The translations under genes and the position numbers were made by a program. This document shows positions 16,646 through 23,480 of a DNA stretch of 23,991 bases, piece after piece. The stretch spans positions 1 through 23,991 of the forward strand of contig DATDJZ010000112.1 of assembly GCA_036520315.1 (NCBI GenBank), given 5' to 3'. This DNA comes from DASUPK01 sp036520315. Lineage in GTDB: Bacteria; Actinomycetota; Thermoleophilia; Solirubrobacterales; 70-9. The notes below the pieces were generated by a model, which saw only the letters and a program-made list of their open reading frames with translations, made no database searches and was not told the DNA's origin. Position 1 is the stretch's first letter. Every line of letters starts with the position of its first letter.

Positions 16646-16673
16646 GGGGCGACCTCCATTCGGAGGCCGCCCC
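16646..16673. terminator. Strong hairpin between converging genes
   Basis: GGGGCG-A-CCTCC, loop ATTC, GGAGG-C-CGCCCC forms a 12-position stem with a single A/C mismatch and a 4-nt loop. It lies 12 bp after the stop of the holin/phosphodiesterase gene and 12 bp before the stop of the converging DUF7144 gene. No T-tract follows on either strand, as is common for actinobacterial terminators; it is probably bidirectional. Confidence 0.75.
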
Positions 16674-16685
16674 GGCCCAGCGTCG

Positions 16686-17075
16686 TCACTCCTCCCAGCG
16701 CGCGGTCAGCTGGTAGATGATCGTGACGTCCAGCAGGATCATCAGGAACGCCCACAGCGGGGCCGTGGGGAACCAGACGATCTGGGCGATGGCGTTGACC
16801 ATCACGAAGAAGACGGCCGCCCAGCGTGCGCCCGAGCTGCCGGCGAACAGGCCGAGCCCCGCGAGCGCCATGATCGAACCGAGAATCAGATGGACCCAGC
16901 CCCAGAGGGTGATGTCCGCGATGATCGCCCCGTGGCCTCCGACGATCACGATGTCGTTGTTGAGGATCGCCGCGAGCCCCCAGAGCGCGTCGAGCGACCC
17001 GACGATGAACAGGACACACCCGGCGAAGTAGGTCCAGCCGGTGGGTTGCCTCTCCTGAATCGACCTTCCTTCCAT
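16686..17075 (-). CDS. DUF7144-family membrane protein
   Basis: This 129-residue protein has four hydrophobic segments: around residues 15-37, 52-75, 82-98 and 104-123. It shows the DUF7144 pattern: GWTYFAGCVLFIVGSLDALW, a polar loop with HGAIIADITLWGWVHLILG, then GLGLFAGSSGARWAAVFF and LLDVTIIYQLT near the end. Such proteins are common in actinobacteria and have no known function. A GGGGAGGT purine stretch precedes the ATG. It lies 39 bp after the SHOCT gene on the same strand and is probably cotranscribed. Confidence 0.85.
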   Translation of the reverse strand: MEGRSIQERQPTGWTYFAGCVLFIVGSLDALWGLAAILNNDIVIVGGHGAIIADITLWGWVHLILGSIMALAGLGLFAGSSGARWAAVFFVMVNAIAQIVWFPTAPLWAFLMILLDVTIIYQLTARWEE

Positions 17076-17114
17076 CAGGACTACCTCCCCCTCTGCCCCA
17101 TTTGAGATTTGGGC

Positions 17115-17513
17115 CTAGCCGACGATCTTCGCCTTGGCCCGCTCGAACTCCTCGTCCGAGAGCTTGTGCTGGTCATGCAGCTGCGCGAGCTTGGTGAGCT
17201 CATCCGCCGCCGAGGCGCCGCCGGACCCTGCCGTCTGCTTGATGTAGGTGTCGAGCTGCTTCTGCTGCTCCTGCTGTTGGGCCAGGGCCCGCTCGCGCAT
17301 GCCATCCCCGCGGACGATCAGGTAGATCAGTGCGGCCAGGAACGGGACGAAGATCAGGAAGATCACCCAGGCGGCCTTCCCCCATCCGGACATCTGGTGA
17401 TCGCGGAAGAGGTCGCTGATGATCACGAACAGGATCATCAGCCACGCCGCGAACAGAAAGATCTCGAGCACGGTCAGGAGCACCTGACCAAACGTGACGT
17501 CAGCTAGGAGCAT
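17115..17513 (-). CDS. SHOCT-domain membrane protein with PLDc_N-like helices
   Basis: This 132-residue protein has two N-terminal helices (about 8-32 and 43-65). The second carries the WVIFLIFVPFLAALIYLIVRG pattern of the phospholipase D N-terminal (PLDc_N) module. A Gln-rich linker (QQQEQQKQ) follows, then a C-terminal SHOCT motif, DELTKLAQLHDQHKLSDEEFERAKAKI. SHOCT is a short oligomerisation-type helix pair found at protein ends. Role unknown; perhaps envelope stress. GGAGGA before the ATG supports the start. Upstream lies about 190 bp of non-coding sequence. Confidence 0.88.
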   Translation of the reverse strand: MLLADVTFGQVLLTVLEIFLFAAWLMILFVIISDLFRDHQMSGWGKAAWVIFLIFVPFLAALIYLIVRGDGMRERALAQQQEQQKQLDTYIKQTAGSGGASAADELTKLAQLHDQHKLSDEEFERAKAKIVG

Positions 17514-17545
17514 TTGGTTCCTCCTCCCCCGCGGGAGTCGTTGCG

Positions 17546-17621
17546 TGGGACCTCATGTCCCAGCAGTTGGAAACGGACTCTAGTCGGGGCGGCCGGTTCA
17601 ACTCCGCCTCCCGACCGGGAG
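17546..17621. promoter_or_regulatory. Two small inverted repeats in the spacer upstream of the SHOCT gene
   Basis: TGGGAC-CTCAT-GTCCCA (17546-17562) and CTCCCG-AC-CGGGAG (17608-17621) are perfect 6-bp palindromic elements in the spacer between the SHOCT start and the GMC remnant. The second has operator-like symmetry. Either could arise by chance in GC-rich DNA. Confidence 0.25.
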
Positions 17622-17706
17622 TGGGCGGCTGCTGGCAACGGTCGCGAGACCACCTGACCCCCGACAGGCGATAGCGTCGATTCGGCTCCATCCAGCAAAG
17701 GAAGGC

Positions 17707-18075
17707 ATTGCTGCTCTCAACGAGGACGCGTATGAGGCGATTGTCATCGGCAGTGGCTTCGGCGGTGCCGTTGCCACCTGTCGGCTCGCCCAGGCCGGCG
17801 TGGACGTCGCTCTGCTTGAGCGTGGCCGACGGTATTCGCATTTGGCGATGAGCAACGACTCGGGCGCCGAGGAATGGGAGCAGGGAGACGTGCTTCGGAG
17901 CGCCGATCGATCGCGGGTCCTGCTGTTCGCCCGCGCTCCGATGCCGGCCGACGTCGCGATGCTCCGGGGCCGTACCTTCGCGACCGCCGTTGTCGCGCAG
18001 GTCGATCAGACAGGGGCACGCATGCTGGAAGCCCGGGTCCTGGAGCCGGTCGAACCTGAGGAACGACGTGCGTAG
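17707..18075 (+). pseudogene. Truncated GMC oxidoreductase N-terminus fused to an unrelated tail
   Basis: The frame encodes LNEDAYEAIVIGSGFGGAVA, then TCRLAQAGVDVALLERGRRY. This is the FAD-binding Rossmann motif that opens GMC-type (cholesterol-oxidase-like) oxidoreductases of about 500 residues. After RGRRY the similarity stops. About 78 unrelated residues follow (from SHLAMSNDSGAEEWEQGDVL, ending VEPEERRA) to a TAG. No ATG, GTG or TTG start lies in frame before the motif; the nearest option is ATT at 17707. Most likely a deletion joined the first 45 codons of a GMC gene to foreign sequence and removed over 90 percent of the enzyme. A small gene starting at ATG 17848 (75 residues) within the tail is possible but unsupported by a Shine-Dalgarno. 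Confidence 0.65.
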
Positions 18076-18141
18076 GCGGCAACGGATGGCGAATGATCCA
18101 CTCATGACCACCGCAACCCATAGCCCGGACCCAGCTTCGGC

Positions 18142-18149
18142 AAGGAGGT
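18142..18149 (+). promoter_or_regulatory. Ribosome binding site AAGGAGGT of the VOC gene
   Basis: A near-perfect anti-16S complement lies 4 nt before GTG at 18154, which fixes this GTG as the start. Confidence 0.85.
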
Positions 18150-18153
18150 AACC

Positions 18154-18636
18154 GTGACCGAGCAGCACACGCCAGATATCGACTTCGACAACCTGCCCGC
18201 GCCGAGCGAGGGCTTCCTCGTCACGCAGTTCATCACCGTGCGAAGCGTTGCCCGGTCCCGCGCCTTCTACTCCGAGGTGCTCGGCGGTCAGGTCGTGCTG
18301 GAGGAGAACCCGTGCATGGTCAAGCTCTCCAACTCGTGGGTGATCATGAACCCGGGCGGGGGCCCCACGCCGGACAAGCCGGACATCTCGGTAGTCGACT
18401 ACGAGTTCGACAACACGCTCTCCACCTTCATCAACCTGCGCGTCGCCGACATCAAGGCGTGCTACGAGGAGTGGAGCTCGAAAGGGGCCGAGTTTGTGAC
18501 GCCGCCGATCGATCGCGGTGCCGAGATTCGCTGCTACATGCGGGACCCCGACGGATACCTGATCGAGGTCGGCCAATCCACGGGGCTGCTCAAGGGCGAA
18601 CTCGCCAAGAAGCGGCCCGAGGACCTGCCGGGCTAG
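18154..18636 (+). CDS. VOC-family (glyoxalase/dioxygenase fold) protein
   Basis: This 160-residue protein has one vicinal-oxygen-chelate domain. The pattern is QFITVRSVARSRAFYSEVLG in the first beta-alpha-beta unit, FINLRVADIKACYEEWSSKG in the second, and the hallmark RCYMRDPDGYLIEVGQS near the end. The Glu of IEVGQ is a usual metal ligand. Substrate unknown; such single-domain proteins include glyoxalase-like, antibiotic-binding and dioxygenase members. GTG start with strong AAGGAGGT. Its position 55 bp before the DHA2 exporter on the same strand is compatible with a resistance or detoxification pair (inference). Confidence 0.9.
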   Translation: MTEQHTPDIDFDNLPAPSEGFLVTQFITVRSVARSRAFYSEVLGGQVVLEENPCMVKLSNSWVIMNPGGGPTPDKPDISVVDYEFDNTLSTFINLRVADIKACYEEWSSKGAEFVTPPIDRGAEIRCYMRDPDGYLIEVGQSTGLLKGELAKKRPEDLPG

Positions 18637-18691
18637 GCAACCCCCGTCCGAGAATCAACGTCGTGGTAGCGTCGGGTTGGGGTCAGACCAG

Positions 18692-20254
18692 ATGCCCGTA
18701 GCCGCTGCTCCCTCAGTCCCCCGCCCGGCCTCTGGTGTCGACGCGAACGCTGTCCTGGCGCTCATCGCAGTGGCGCAGTTCATGGTCGTCCTGGACGCGA
18801 CCATCGTCAACGTCGCGCTGCCGACCATCAAGGTCGACCTCGGCTTCTCCGAGCAGAGCCTCTCCTGGGTGCTGAACGCCTACACGCTGATCTTCGGCGG
18901 GTTCCTGCTGCTCGGCGGTCGCGCCGCGGACCGGCTCGGACGGCGGCGGCTCTTCATGACCGGGATCGCCCTCTTCTCCGGCGCCTCACTGATCTGTGGG
19001 CTCTCGCAGTCCGAGGGCATGCTGCTCGTCGCCCGCGGCCTCCAGGGGCTCGGCGGCGCGATGGTCTCACCGGCGGCCCTCTCGATCATCCTCACCACCT
19101 TCGCCGAGGGGCCGGAGCGAAACCGCGCGCTCGCCGTCTGGGGAGCGATCGCGGGCGCGGGCGGCGCCATTGGGCTGCTGCTCGGCGGCGTGATCGTCGA
19201 GCTGCTGAGTTGGCCCTGGGTCTTCTTCGTCAACGTGCCGATCGGCGCCGTCGTGCTGGCGCTGGCTCCAAGGATCGTCCCGGAGAGCCGCTCCGAGTCG
19301 GCCTCAAAGGGCGGGTACGACGTCGAAGGCGCTGTCGCGATCACGCTCGGCACGATCGCGCTGGTCTTCACCCTGATCAAGGCCGACAGCTGGGGTTGGA
19401 CCTCGGGCCGCACCCTGGCCGGCTTCGCGATCGCCGCCGCGCTGATCATCGCCTTCGTGCAAATCGAGCGCCGCCATCGCGATCCCCTGGTCCCGCTGCG
19501 GATCTTCTCCAATCGCAGCCTCGCCGCCTCCGACGCGACGTTCCTCCTGGTGGCGGCGGCCCTGTTCGGGGTGTTCTTCTTCTGCACGCTCTATCTCCAG
19601 CAGGTGCTGGGCTACAGCGCGCTCAAGACCGGGGTCGCCTACCTGCCGCTGAGCCTGACCCTCATCGGTGCCTCGGCGCTGGCCTCCCGCCTCGTCGACC
19701 GCTTCACGCCCAAGCCGGTGCTCAGCGTCGGCCTACTCATCGCGACGGTGGGTTTCATCCTGCTGACGCGCATCGACGGCCACGGCGATTACGCGAGCCA
19801 CGTCCTGCCGGCGATGATCGTCCTCGGGATCGGCCTGGGGATGTCGTTCGTGCCGATCACGATTGCGGCCACCAACGGCGTCGCGAGCGGCGACTCGGGG
19901 CTGGCGTCGGGACTGCTCAACACCACCCAGCAGGTCGGCGGTTCGCTGGGCCTGGCGATCCTCTCCTCGGTCTCCACCAGCCGCACGACGCACGCCCTAG
20001 ATAGTGGCTCGGCACTCCCGGTCGCTCTGACGCACGGGTTCAAGGGTGCGTTTCTGGTCGCGGCGGTGCTCTGCGCAATCGGTGTGGTCCTCGCGATCAC
20101 GCTGTTACCGGGCCGCCGGCGCGAGCGCAAAGACGAACAGGTCGAGGCGATCACGATCTCCTTCATCCGCTGCCCTGGTGCGCCGTACTGCGGCCATCTC
20201 GCCCGCGTGGTCGCTTTCGGGCGCCGGATGCGCGGGGCCCGCGCACGGTCCTAG
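18692..20254 (+). CDS. MFS transporter, DHA2 family (EmrB/QacA type, 14 helices)
   Basis: This is a 520-residue drug:H+ antiporter-like protein. Helix 1 holds the diagnostic MVVLDATIVNVALPTIKVDL. Motif A is GGRAADRLGRRR, and motif C-like glycine-rich helices follow (GAIAGAGGAIGLLLGG). The hydrophobic pattern continues to about residue 480, consistent with 14 membrane segments. It probably exports drugs, dyes or metabolites. ATG at 18692 is preferred to an in-frame TTG at 18677. The last 30 or so residues after VEAITISF (RCPGAPYCGHLARVV and an Arg-rich end) do not look like the family and may come from loss of the original stop. Confidence 0.93.
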   Translation: MPVAAAPSVPRPASGVDANAVLALIAVAQFMVVLDATIVNVALPTIKVDLGFSEQSLSWVLNAYTLIFGGFLLLGGRAADRLGRRRLFMTGIALFSGASLICGLSQSEGMLLVARGLQGLGGAMVSPAALSIILTTFAEGPERNRALAVWGAIAGAGGAIGLLLGGVIVELLSWPWVFFVNVPIGAVVLALAPRIVPESRSESASKGGYDVEGAVAITLGTIALVFTLIKADSWGWTSGRTLAGFAIAAALIIAFVQIERRHRDPLVPLRIFSNRSLAASDATFLLVAAALFGVFFFCTLYLQQVLGYSALKTGVAYLPLSLTLIGASALASRLVDRFTPKPVLSVGLLIATVGFILLTRIDGHGDYASHVLPAMIVLGIGLGMSFVPITIAATNGVASGDSGLASGLLNTTQQVGGSLGLAILSSVSTSRTTHALDSGSALPVALTHGFKGAFLVAAVLCAIGVVLAITLLPGRRRERKDEQVEAITISFIRCPGAPYCGHLARVVAFGRRMRGARARS

Positions 20255-20324
20255 GCTGGGGCCGTCGCCGAGCCGCGGACGGCAGGTCCCGGGAGTTCGC
20301 GCTCTTTCGCCGTCTCGGGTTAGA

Positions 20325-20371
20325 TCGGGGCGACTGGATTTGAACCAGCGACCTTTCGCCCCGCAAGGCGA
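20325..20371 (-). pseudogene. 3' part of a tRNA (Pro-like), pseudo-tRNA or att-like remnant
   Basis: On the minus strand this reads as the 3' part of a tRNA. There is an anticodon-type hairpin TCGCC-TTGCGG-GGCGA (loop one base short) and a variable region AGGTC. The T-arm is GCTGG-TTCAAAT-CCAGT, followed by the acceptor 3' strand CGCCCCG and discriminator A. CGCCCCGA is the usual end of bacterial tRNA-Pro. The matching 5' acceptor CGGGGCG is absent. D-arm-like sequence (GGCGCTGAAGGTATCGC) runs back into the stop of the neighbouring gene, so this cannot be a working tRNA. Confidence 0.6.
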
Positions 20372-20376
20372 TACCT

Positions 20377-21456
20377 TCAGCGCCCGGGAACGTCCAGCTT
20401 TCGGCTGAGCTTCTTCACGTTCCGCTGGCCGTCCTCCACCGTCAGCTTCACAACGACCCGCTCCCCCGCGAGGCTGTGGGCGACCGGGAAAGCAAGAGTT
20501 CGCTTCCCCGGCGCATAGCCCTTGGTGCGACGCTTGGCCCCGACCTTCTTGCCGCGCCGCAGCAGGCCGCTCACGGCGACGTACTCGTGGGCCTTGACCC
20601 GCGTTTTCAGGAGAGCCTTGGACCCGCTGAGGTCGAAATGGGTCGAGGCGAGCGACGCTGCGACGGTGGAGTCGACCTGCTCGCCGGGACGGAGCTCATA
20701 GAACCCCTGGGGCGGATTGGCATTGACGACCCGACCGGGCTCGCAGGTGGCGCGGAACGGGGCGAAACGGGTCGACGGATGGTGGGCCGTGAACCGATAG
20801 ACCCCGCCGGGCACCACCGGCCAGACGACGCCGCCGTCGACGGAGGACTCGGTCCGCGATGCATCCGGAACCACCGACTCGTTGAAGTAGGTCGGGTTCG
20901 GCAAGGCCGGACTCGCGCTGGCCGTCGCGCCCGCGACGCCGTGGGCCCCGTAGGCGACGAAGTCGTTGAAGCCGAGATCGCGCACGTTCACTGTGCTGAA
21001 GGTCGAGACCACTGCGCAGTCGACCAGCTCGTTGTTGGCGTCGCGCGGAACCGAGAGGATCGCTGCAAGCCCGTTGTAGGCCGCGTCACTCGGCATCTGG
21101 AAGTTGATCCGCTCGAGATCCTTACCCTGGCCGACGTAGGTCTGGAGGTAGATCCGGTGGTGGCCGACGGCGTCGGCATAGGGCGTGAACCTCGTGCCGT
21201 CGGAAACCAGGAGGTCGTAGCTGCCGTCGGGCCCCGTCTGCGCGCTCAGGCCCGGGAGCTCCGCGACCCTAACCGTGGCGCCCGCGATCGGGGTCTGATC
21301 GTCGAATGTGTAGACAGTCCCGCGCACGTGGATCGGCGGTAGGGCCTTCTTCTTCTTCGCCAGCGCGCCATCCGCGGTCGTGAGGCAGAGCAACGCGAAC
21401 AGCATGGTCGCAATGGCGGCCACGGTGCGGGCGTGGGCGTGACGGGCCCTGGACAT
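20377..21456 (-). CDS. Secreted protein with carboxypeptidase-regulatory-like (beta-sandwich) domain
   Basis: This 359-residue protein has a signal peptide (helix AAIATMLFALLCLTTADGALA) followed by KKKK. Residues about 42-125 form a carboxypeptidase-regulatory-like domain: VRGTVYTFDDQTPIAGATVRV, LPGLSAQTGPDGSYDLLV and YLQTYVGQG. The middle part has HHPSTRFAPFRATCEPGRVV, suggesting a second small beta fold. The C-terminal 100 residues are Lys/Arg-rich with a final beta-type stretch. No catalytic motif was recognised, so a structural or ligand-binding surface role is likely. AAGGAG before the ATG supports the start. The last codons and TGA lie against the tRNA-like remnant, so the original C-terminus may have been altered. 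Confidence 0.8.
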   Translation of the reverse strand: MSRARHAHARTVAAIATMLFALLCLTTADGALAKKKKALPPIHVRGTVYTFDDQTPIAGATVRVAELPGLSAQTGPDGSYDLLVSDGTRFTPYADAVGHHRIYLQTYVGQGKDLERINFQMPSDAAYNGLAAILSVPRDANNELVDCAVVSTFSTVNVRDLGFNDFVAYGAHGVAGATASASPALPNPTYFNESVVPDASRTESSVDGGVVWPVVPGGVYRFTAHHPSTRFAPFRATCEPGRVVNANPPQGFYELRPGEQVDSTVAASLASTHFDLSGSKALLKTRVKAHEYVAVSGLLRRGKKVGAKRRTKGYAPGKRTLAFPVAHSLAGERVVVKLTVEDGQRNVKKLSRKLDVPGR

Positions 21457-21554
21457 CTCCCAGCTCCTTCTCCTCGCGAAAGAGGCGCAGACGATCTGAA
21501 GGACTGAGTCTCTCTCCCTAGGCGGCGGAAGCGTCGGAGCCCGAGCGAATCGAG

Positions 21555-21956
21555 CTAGTCAGCCCACCAGCCGCGCTGACCCTCGACGTCTTCGCGGGGA
21601 GCCTCGCCAAGGTTGGGCGCGCCGATGACGATGATCTCGAGGCCCTCCGGCCCGGCCTCGTAGCCTCGCCACGTACCGGGCGGGACGCGCACCACGTCCC
21701 ACTCCTTGAGCTCGACGATCTCGTCGTCGAGCTTCATGCGCCCGCTCCCGCGCACGACCACGTACACCTCCTCCTGCTTCTTGTGGGTGTGGCCGTACGG
21801 AAAGCGATAGCCGGGTGGCACGCGCTGGTAGCCCAGGCCGGACTGCTCGAGTTCGAGCGCCTCGGTCGCCAGGCGGAACTCCAGGTCCGGTGCCCCGTCG
21901 AAGTTGGACCCGACGTCCGGCAGGTCCTCCTTGAGGTTCCTGAGCGTGAACGGCAC
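21555..21956 (-). CDS. Cupin-domain protein
   Basis: This 133-residue single-cupin protein contains GYRFPYGHTHKKQEEVYVVV, then RGSGRMKLDDEIVELKEWDV and VRVPPGTWRGYEAGPEG. These match cupin motif 1 (His56, His58, Glu62/63 as metal ligands) and motif 2; the usual His of motif 2 is replaced, reading PPGTWRGYEAG. It probably binds a metal; enzymatic role unknown. I chose GTG at 21956 because the domain begins there and AGGA lies upstream. A longer frame to 22037 would add 27 residues without any pattern and run into the repeated block upstream. Confidence 0.87.
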   Translation of the reverse strand: MPFTLRNLKEDLPDVGSNFDGAPDLEFRLATEALELEQSGLGYQRVPPGYRFPYGHTHKKQEEVYVVVRGSGRMKLDDEIVELKEWDVVRVPPGTWRGYEAGPEGLEIIVIGAPNLGEAPREDVEGQRGWWAD

Positions 21957-22004
21957 AGCCGCAATCCTACGGTGGCTACCTGGCTGCAGCCCCCGACCTG
22001 ATGC

Positions 22005-22054
22005 GTCAGCGCCCCGGTGGCAAGACCCGTTTTCCATGCAAAGCGGCTATTCGA
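22005..22054 (-). repeat. Upstream block A, related to block B at 22563-22628
   Basis: In minus orientation it holds TCGAATAGCCGCTTTG, then CATGGAAA, then GCGCTGAC. The same three words occur in the same order upstream of gloA, with different spacing. It ends about 50 bp before the cupin start, so a shared promoter or operator is possible. Confidence 0.45.
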
Positions 22055-22162
22055 GGAGCCCCTGTCCCCACCAGCCGAGACTTTCGCTTTCACGCGACAG
22101 AGGCAACCAAAATGGTGCCGCACGAGACAAGGTTTGCGGCAACCGGCCCAAAGGGGAGTCCA

Positions 22163-22540
22163 TCAGCCCCTGAGCTCGAGCAGCTCGACCCTGTAGCCGT
22201 CGGGGTCCCTGACGAAGCAAAGCCGCGAGCCACCCTCGTGGATTCGATAAGGGGGCTTCTCGGGCTCTATCCCCAGCTCCTTGAGATGCTCAAGGGTGAC
22301 GTCCAAGTCGTCGACCGTGAGTGCCACGTGACCGTAGGCGGTGCCCAGCTCGTAATTGTCGACGCCGTAGTTATGGGTCAGTTCGAGCTCGGGGAGCTCC
22401 TCACCCGGCACGCCCATGAAGATGTTGATTGCCTCGTCGCGGATCGGCATCTCCCGGCGTTTCTCGAGCCCCAGGGCCTCGTAGAAGGCGACCGATCTAT
22501 CAGGATCGGTGATTCGGTAGCAGGTGTGGATCAGCTGCAT
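22163..22540 (-). CDS. gloA: Lactoylglutathione lyase-like glyoxalase I
   Basis: This 125-residue protein follows the E. coli glyoxalase I pattern closely. It starts MQLIHTCYRITDPDRSVAFY, has LELTHNYGVDNYELGTAYGH, and ends FVRDPDGYRVELLE. The four metal ligands are in place: His5, Glu53, His71 and Glu119. Classical members isomerise the hemithioacetal of methylglyoxal and glutathione. Actinobacteria usually lack glutathione, so a mycothiol or other thiol adduct may be the real substrate (inference). ATG at 22540 matches the family start exactly; an open frame continues upstream to 22669 but carries no pattern. The Shine-Dalgarno is weak. Confidence 0.9.
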   Translation of the reverse strand: MQLIHTCYRITDPDRSVAFYEALGLEKRREMPIRDEAINIFMGVPGEELPELELTHNYGVDNYELGTAYGHVALTVDDLDVTLEHLKELGIEPEKPPYRIHEGGSRLCFVRDPDGYRVELLELRG

Positions 22541-22562
22541 GGCGCGAACTCTATCCGCGCCG

Positions 22563-22628
22563 GTCAGCGCGGCCCGAGGCGCCCTTTCCATGCCAAGCAC
22601 CGCTTCTCGTCCAAAGCGACTATTTCGA
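22563..22628 (-). repeat. Upstream block B, related to block A at 22005-22054
   Basis: In minus orientation it holds TCGAAATAGTCGCTTTG, CATGGAAA and GCGCTGAC, as in block A, with an extra stretch of about 18 bp between the first two words. It ends about 22 bp before the gloA start. Confidence 0.45.
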
Positions 22629-22708
22629 TTTGCCCCGAATGTGGTAGTTCCGTGCGCTGACCGGACCACGGCTGGGTCGCGGCGACCAAGGCCAGACGAC
22701 CTCAGCCG

Positions 22709-23047
22709 TTAGACGCGGAAGTCGTGATCCAGCTCGACCGGAAGAGGCGGCTGCGTGAAATCGCGTCCATATACCTCCTGCATCCGCGGCACGAACCACC
22801 GACTGATGTCCGCATCAGATGAGACAAAGCGCTGGGGGGCCTCGGGATCGGTTGCCTCGATGTAAACGATGGCGAGGGTGCGGCCATCCGGCGTCTGCTG
22901 ATGCCAGATGGTTTGGCGCGTGACTCCGGCGTCTTTCTGCGCGGCCGCATATTCATCCCGGCGAGCGCCCGCCAGCTCGTCCCAGGTTTGGCGATATAGA
23001 TCCTCCTTTCCACGCACGATGGGAGCGGCATACACGATCTCGGTCAT
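22709..23047 (-). CDS. Small hypothetical protein, possible dimeric alpha/beta-barrel (DUF6176-like)
   Basis: This is a 112-residue soluble protein with no signal or membrane helix. The pattern is a strand-helix-strand start (EIVYAAPIVRGKEDLYRQTW), a charged helix (DEYAAAQKDAG), strands TRQTIWHQQTPDGR and LAIVYIEATD, then an acidic helix region and a Pro-rich end. It resembles the ferredoxin-like dimeric alpha/beta-barrel proteins, perhaps DUF6176, but I am not certain. GGAAGG before the ATG supports the start. The ATG overlaps the stop of an upstream reading frame (ATGA), which appears to be the leftover end of a lost operon partner. Confidence 0.7.
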   Translation of the reverse strand: MTEIVYAAPIVRGKEDLYRQTWDELAGARRDEYAAAQKDAGVTRQTIWHQQTPDGRTLAIVYIEATDPEAPQRFVSSDADISRWFVPRMQEVYGRDFTQPPLPVELDHDFRV

Positions 23048-23154
23048 AGCGCTTTCCTTCCGTCAAAACCACCTGGTCGGCTGAACCTACTCGGAATCGG
23101 CCATTCGACGCGCTCGGCGAGCTGTCCGTCGTCGAACTCCAGGATGGGATCCGC
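23044..23154 (-). pseudogene. C-terminal remnant of an unidentified gene coupled to the DUF6176-like gene
   Basis: The minus-strand frame reads ADPILEFDDGQLAERVEWPI, then PSRFSRPGGFDGRKAL and TGA. The TGA overlaps the ATG of the next gene as ATGA, a normal operon junction. The frame closes (TAG near 23173) about 20 bp further upstream and no start codon lies in between. This looks like the last 36 codons of a gene whose front is gone. The strand-turn pattern ILEFDDGQLAERVEW is reminiscent of NTF2/SnoaL-like ends, but the family is not identified. Confidence 0.5.
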
Positions 23155-23287
23155 CCGGCGACGTGAGCTGGGCGACCTCGACCACTACCACGGCCTCCGC
23201 TGGACAGAAGCGCTGCTACGCCAGGCCCGGCTACGGCGCGTAGCCCCCGTCCATCCACCGCTTGAACAGTTGGACCTTGTCTTCTGA
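23144..23287 (+). pseudogene. Possible tail of an ECF sigma factor (SigJ/ECF41-like), remnant
   Basis: The plus frame contains RRELGDLDHYHGLRWTEALL then RQARLRR, similar in pattern to the repeated helix L-x-x-Y-H-x-x-x-x-x-R-A-x-L-L-R-R-L-G-R at the C-terminus of some ECF sigma factors. It lies partly antisense to the flanking frames and has no intact partner. Chance resemblance is quite possible. Confidence 0.2.
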
Positions 23288-23473
23288 CCAGGGTTGCTCA
23301 CCGCTGGCGCTTGGGGGCATGGTCCCGTTGGATACTTGCTGGTAGACACCGGCCGCGTTATCGGGCTGGCTCATGTACGCGTAATCGTCGAGTGGAACCT
23401 CGAGTTGGCTCATGTGCTCTATGTCCACGCTCGTGAACAGCGGCACGATGTCGGTCTTGAAGCTGATGGCCAT
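23231..23473 (-). CDS. Small cytochrome-c-like protein without haem-binding motif
   Basis: This is an 80-residue cytosolic protein with no signal peptide. FKTDIVPLFTSVDIEHMSQL occupies the place where haem-c proteins have DI-x-P-I-F-x-x-x-C-x-x-C-H. Here the two Cys and the His are replaced by Asp, His and Met (D-I-E-H-M). The end, GTMPPSASGEQPWSEDKVQL then FKRWMDGGYAP, matches the usual MPP-x-x-x-L-x-x-x-x-x-x-x-x-x-W-I-x-x-G tail of cytochrome-c domains. Function unknown. The start is fixed by GAGGAGGT seven nucleotides before the ATG; an open frame continuing to 23809 is out of register with the neighbouring remnants and not coding. Confidence 0.75.
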   Translation of the reverse strand: MAISFKTDIVPLFTSVDIEHMSQLEVPLDDYAYMSQPDNAAGVYQQVSNGTMPPSASGEQPWSEDKVQLFKRWMDGGYAP

Positions 23474-23480
23474 GGGCGAT

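Noticed and set aside
17500..18576. 358-codon minus frame across the GMC remnant and VOC gene
   Set aside because: Plus strand carries the FAD and VOC signatures; the minus product has no family pattern.
20046..20408. Plus frame ending GRLDLNQRPFAPQ
   Set aside because: That kind of peptide is the well-known translation of the antisense strand of a tRNA; it comes from the tRNA-like fragment.
22001..22660. Plus frame of 219 codons ending CPECGSSVR, zinc-ribbon-like
   Set aside because: Antisense to gloA; only the last few codons look like a motif and no upstream domain supports it.
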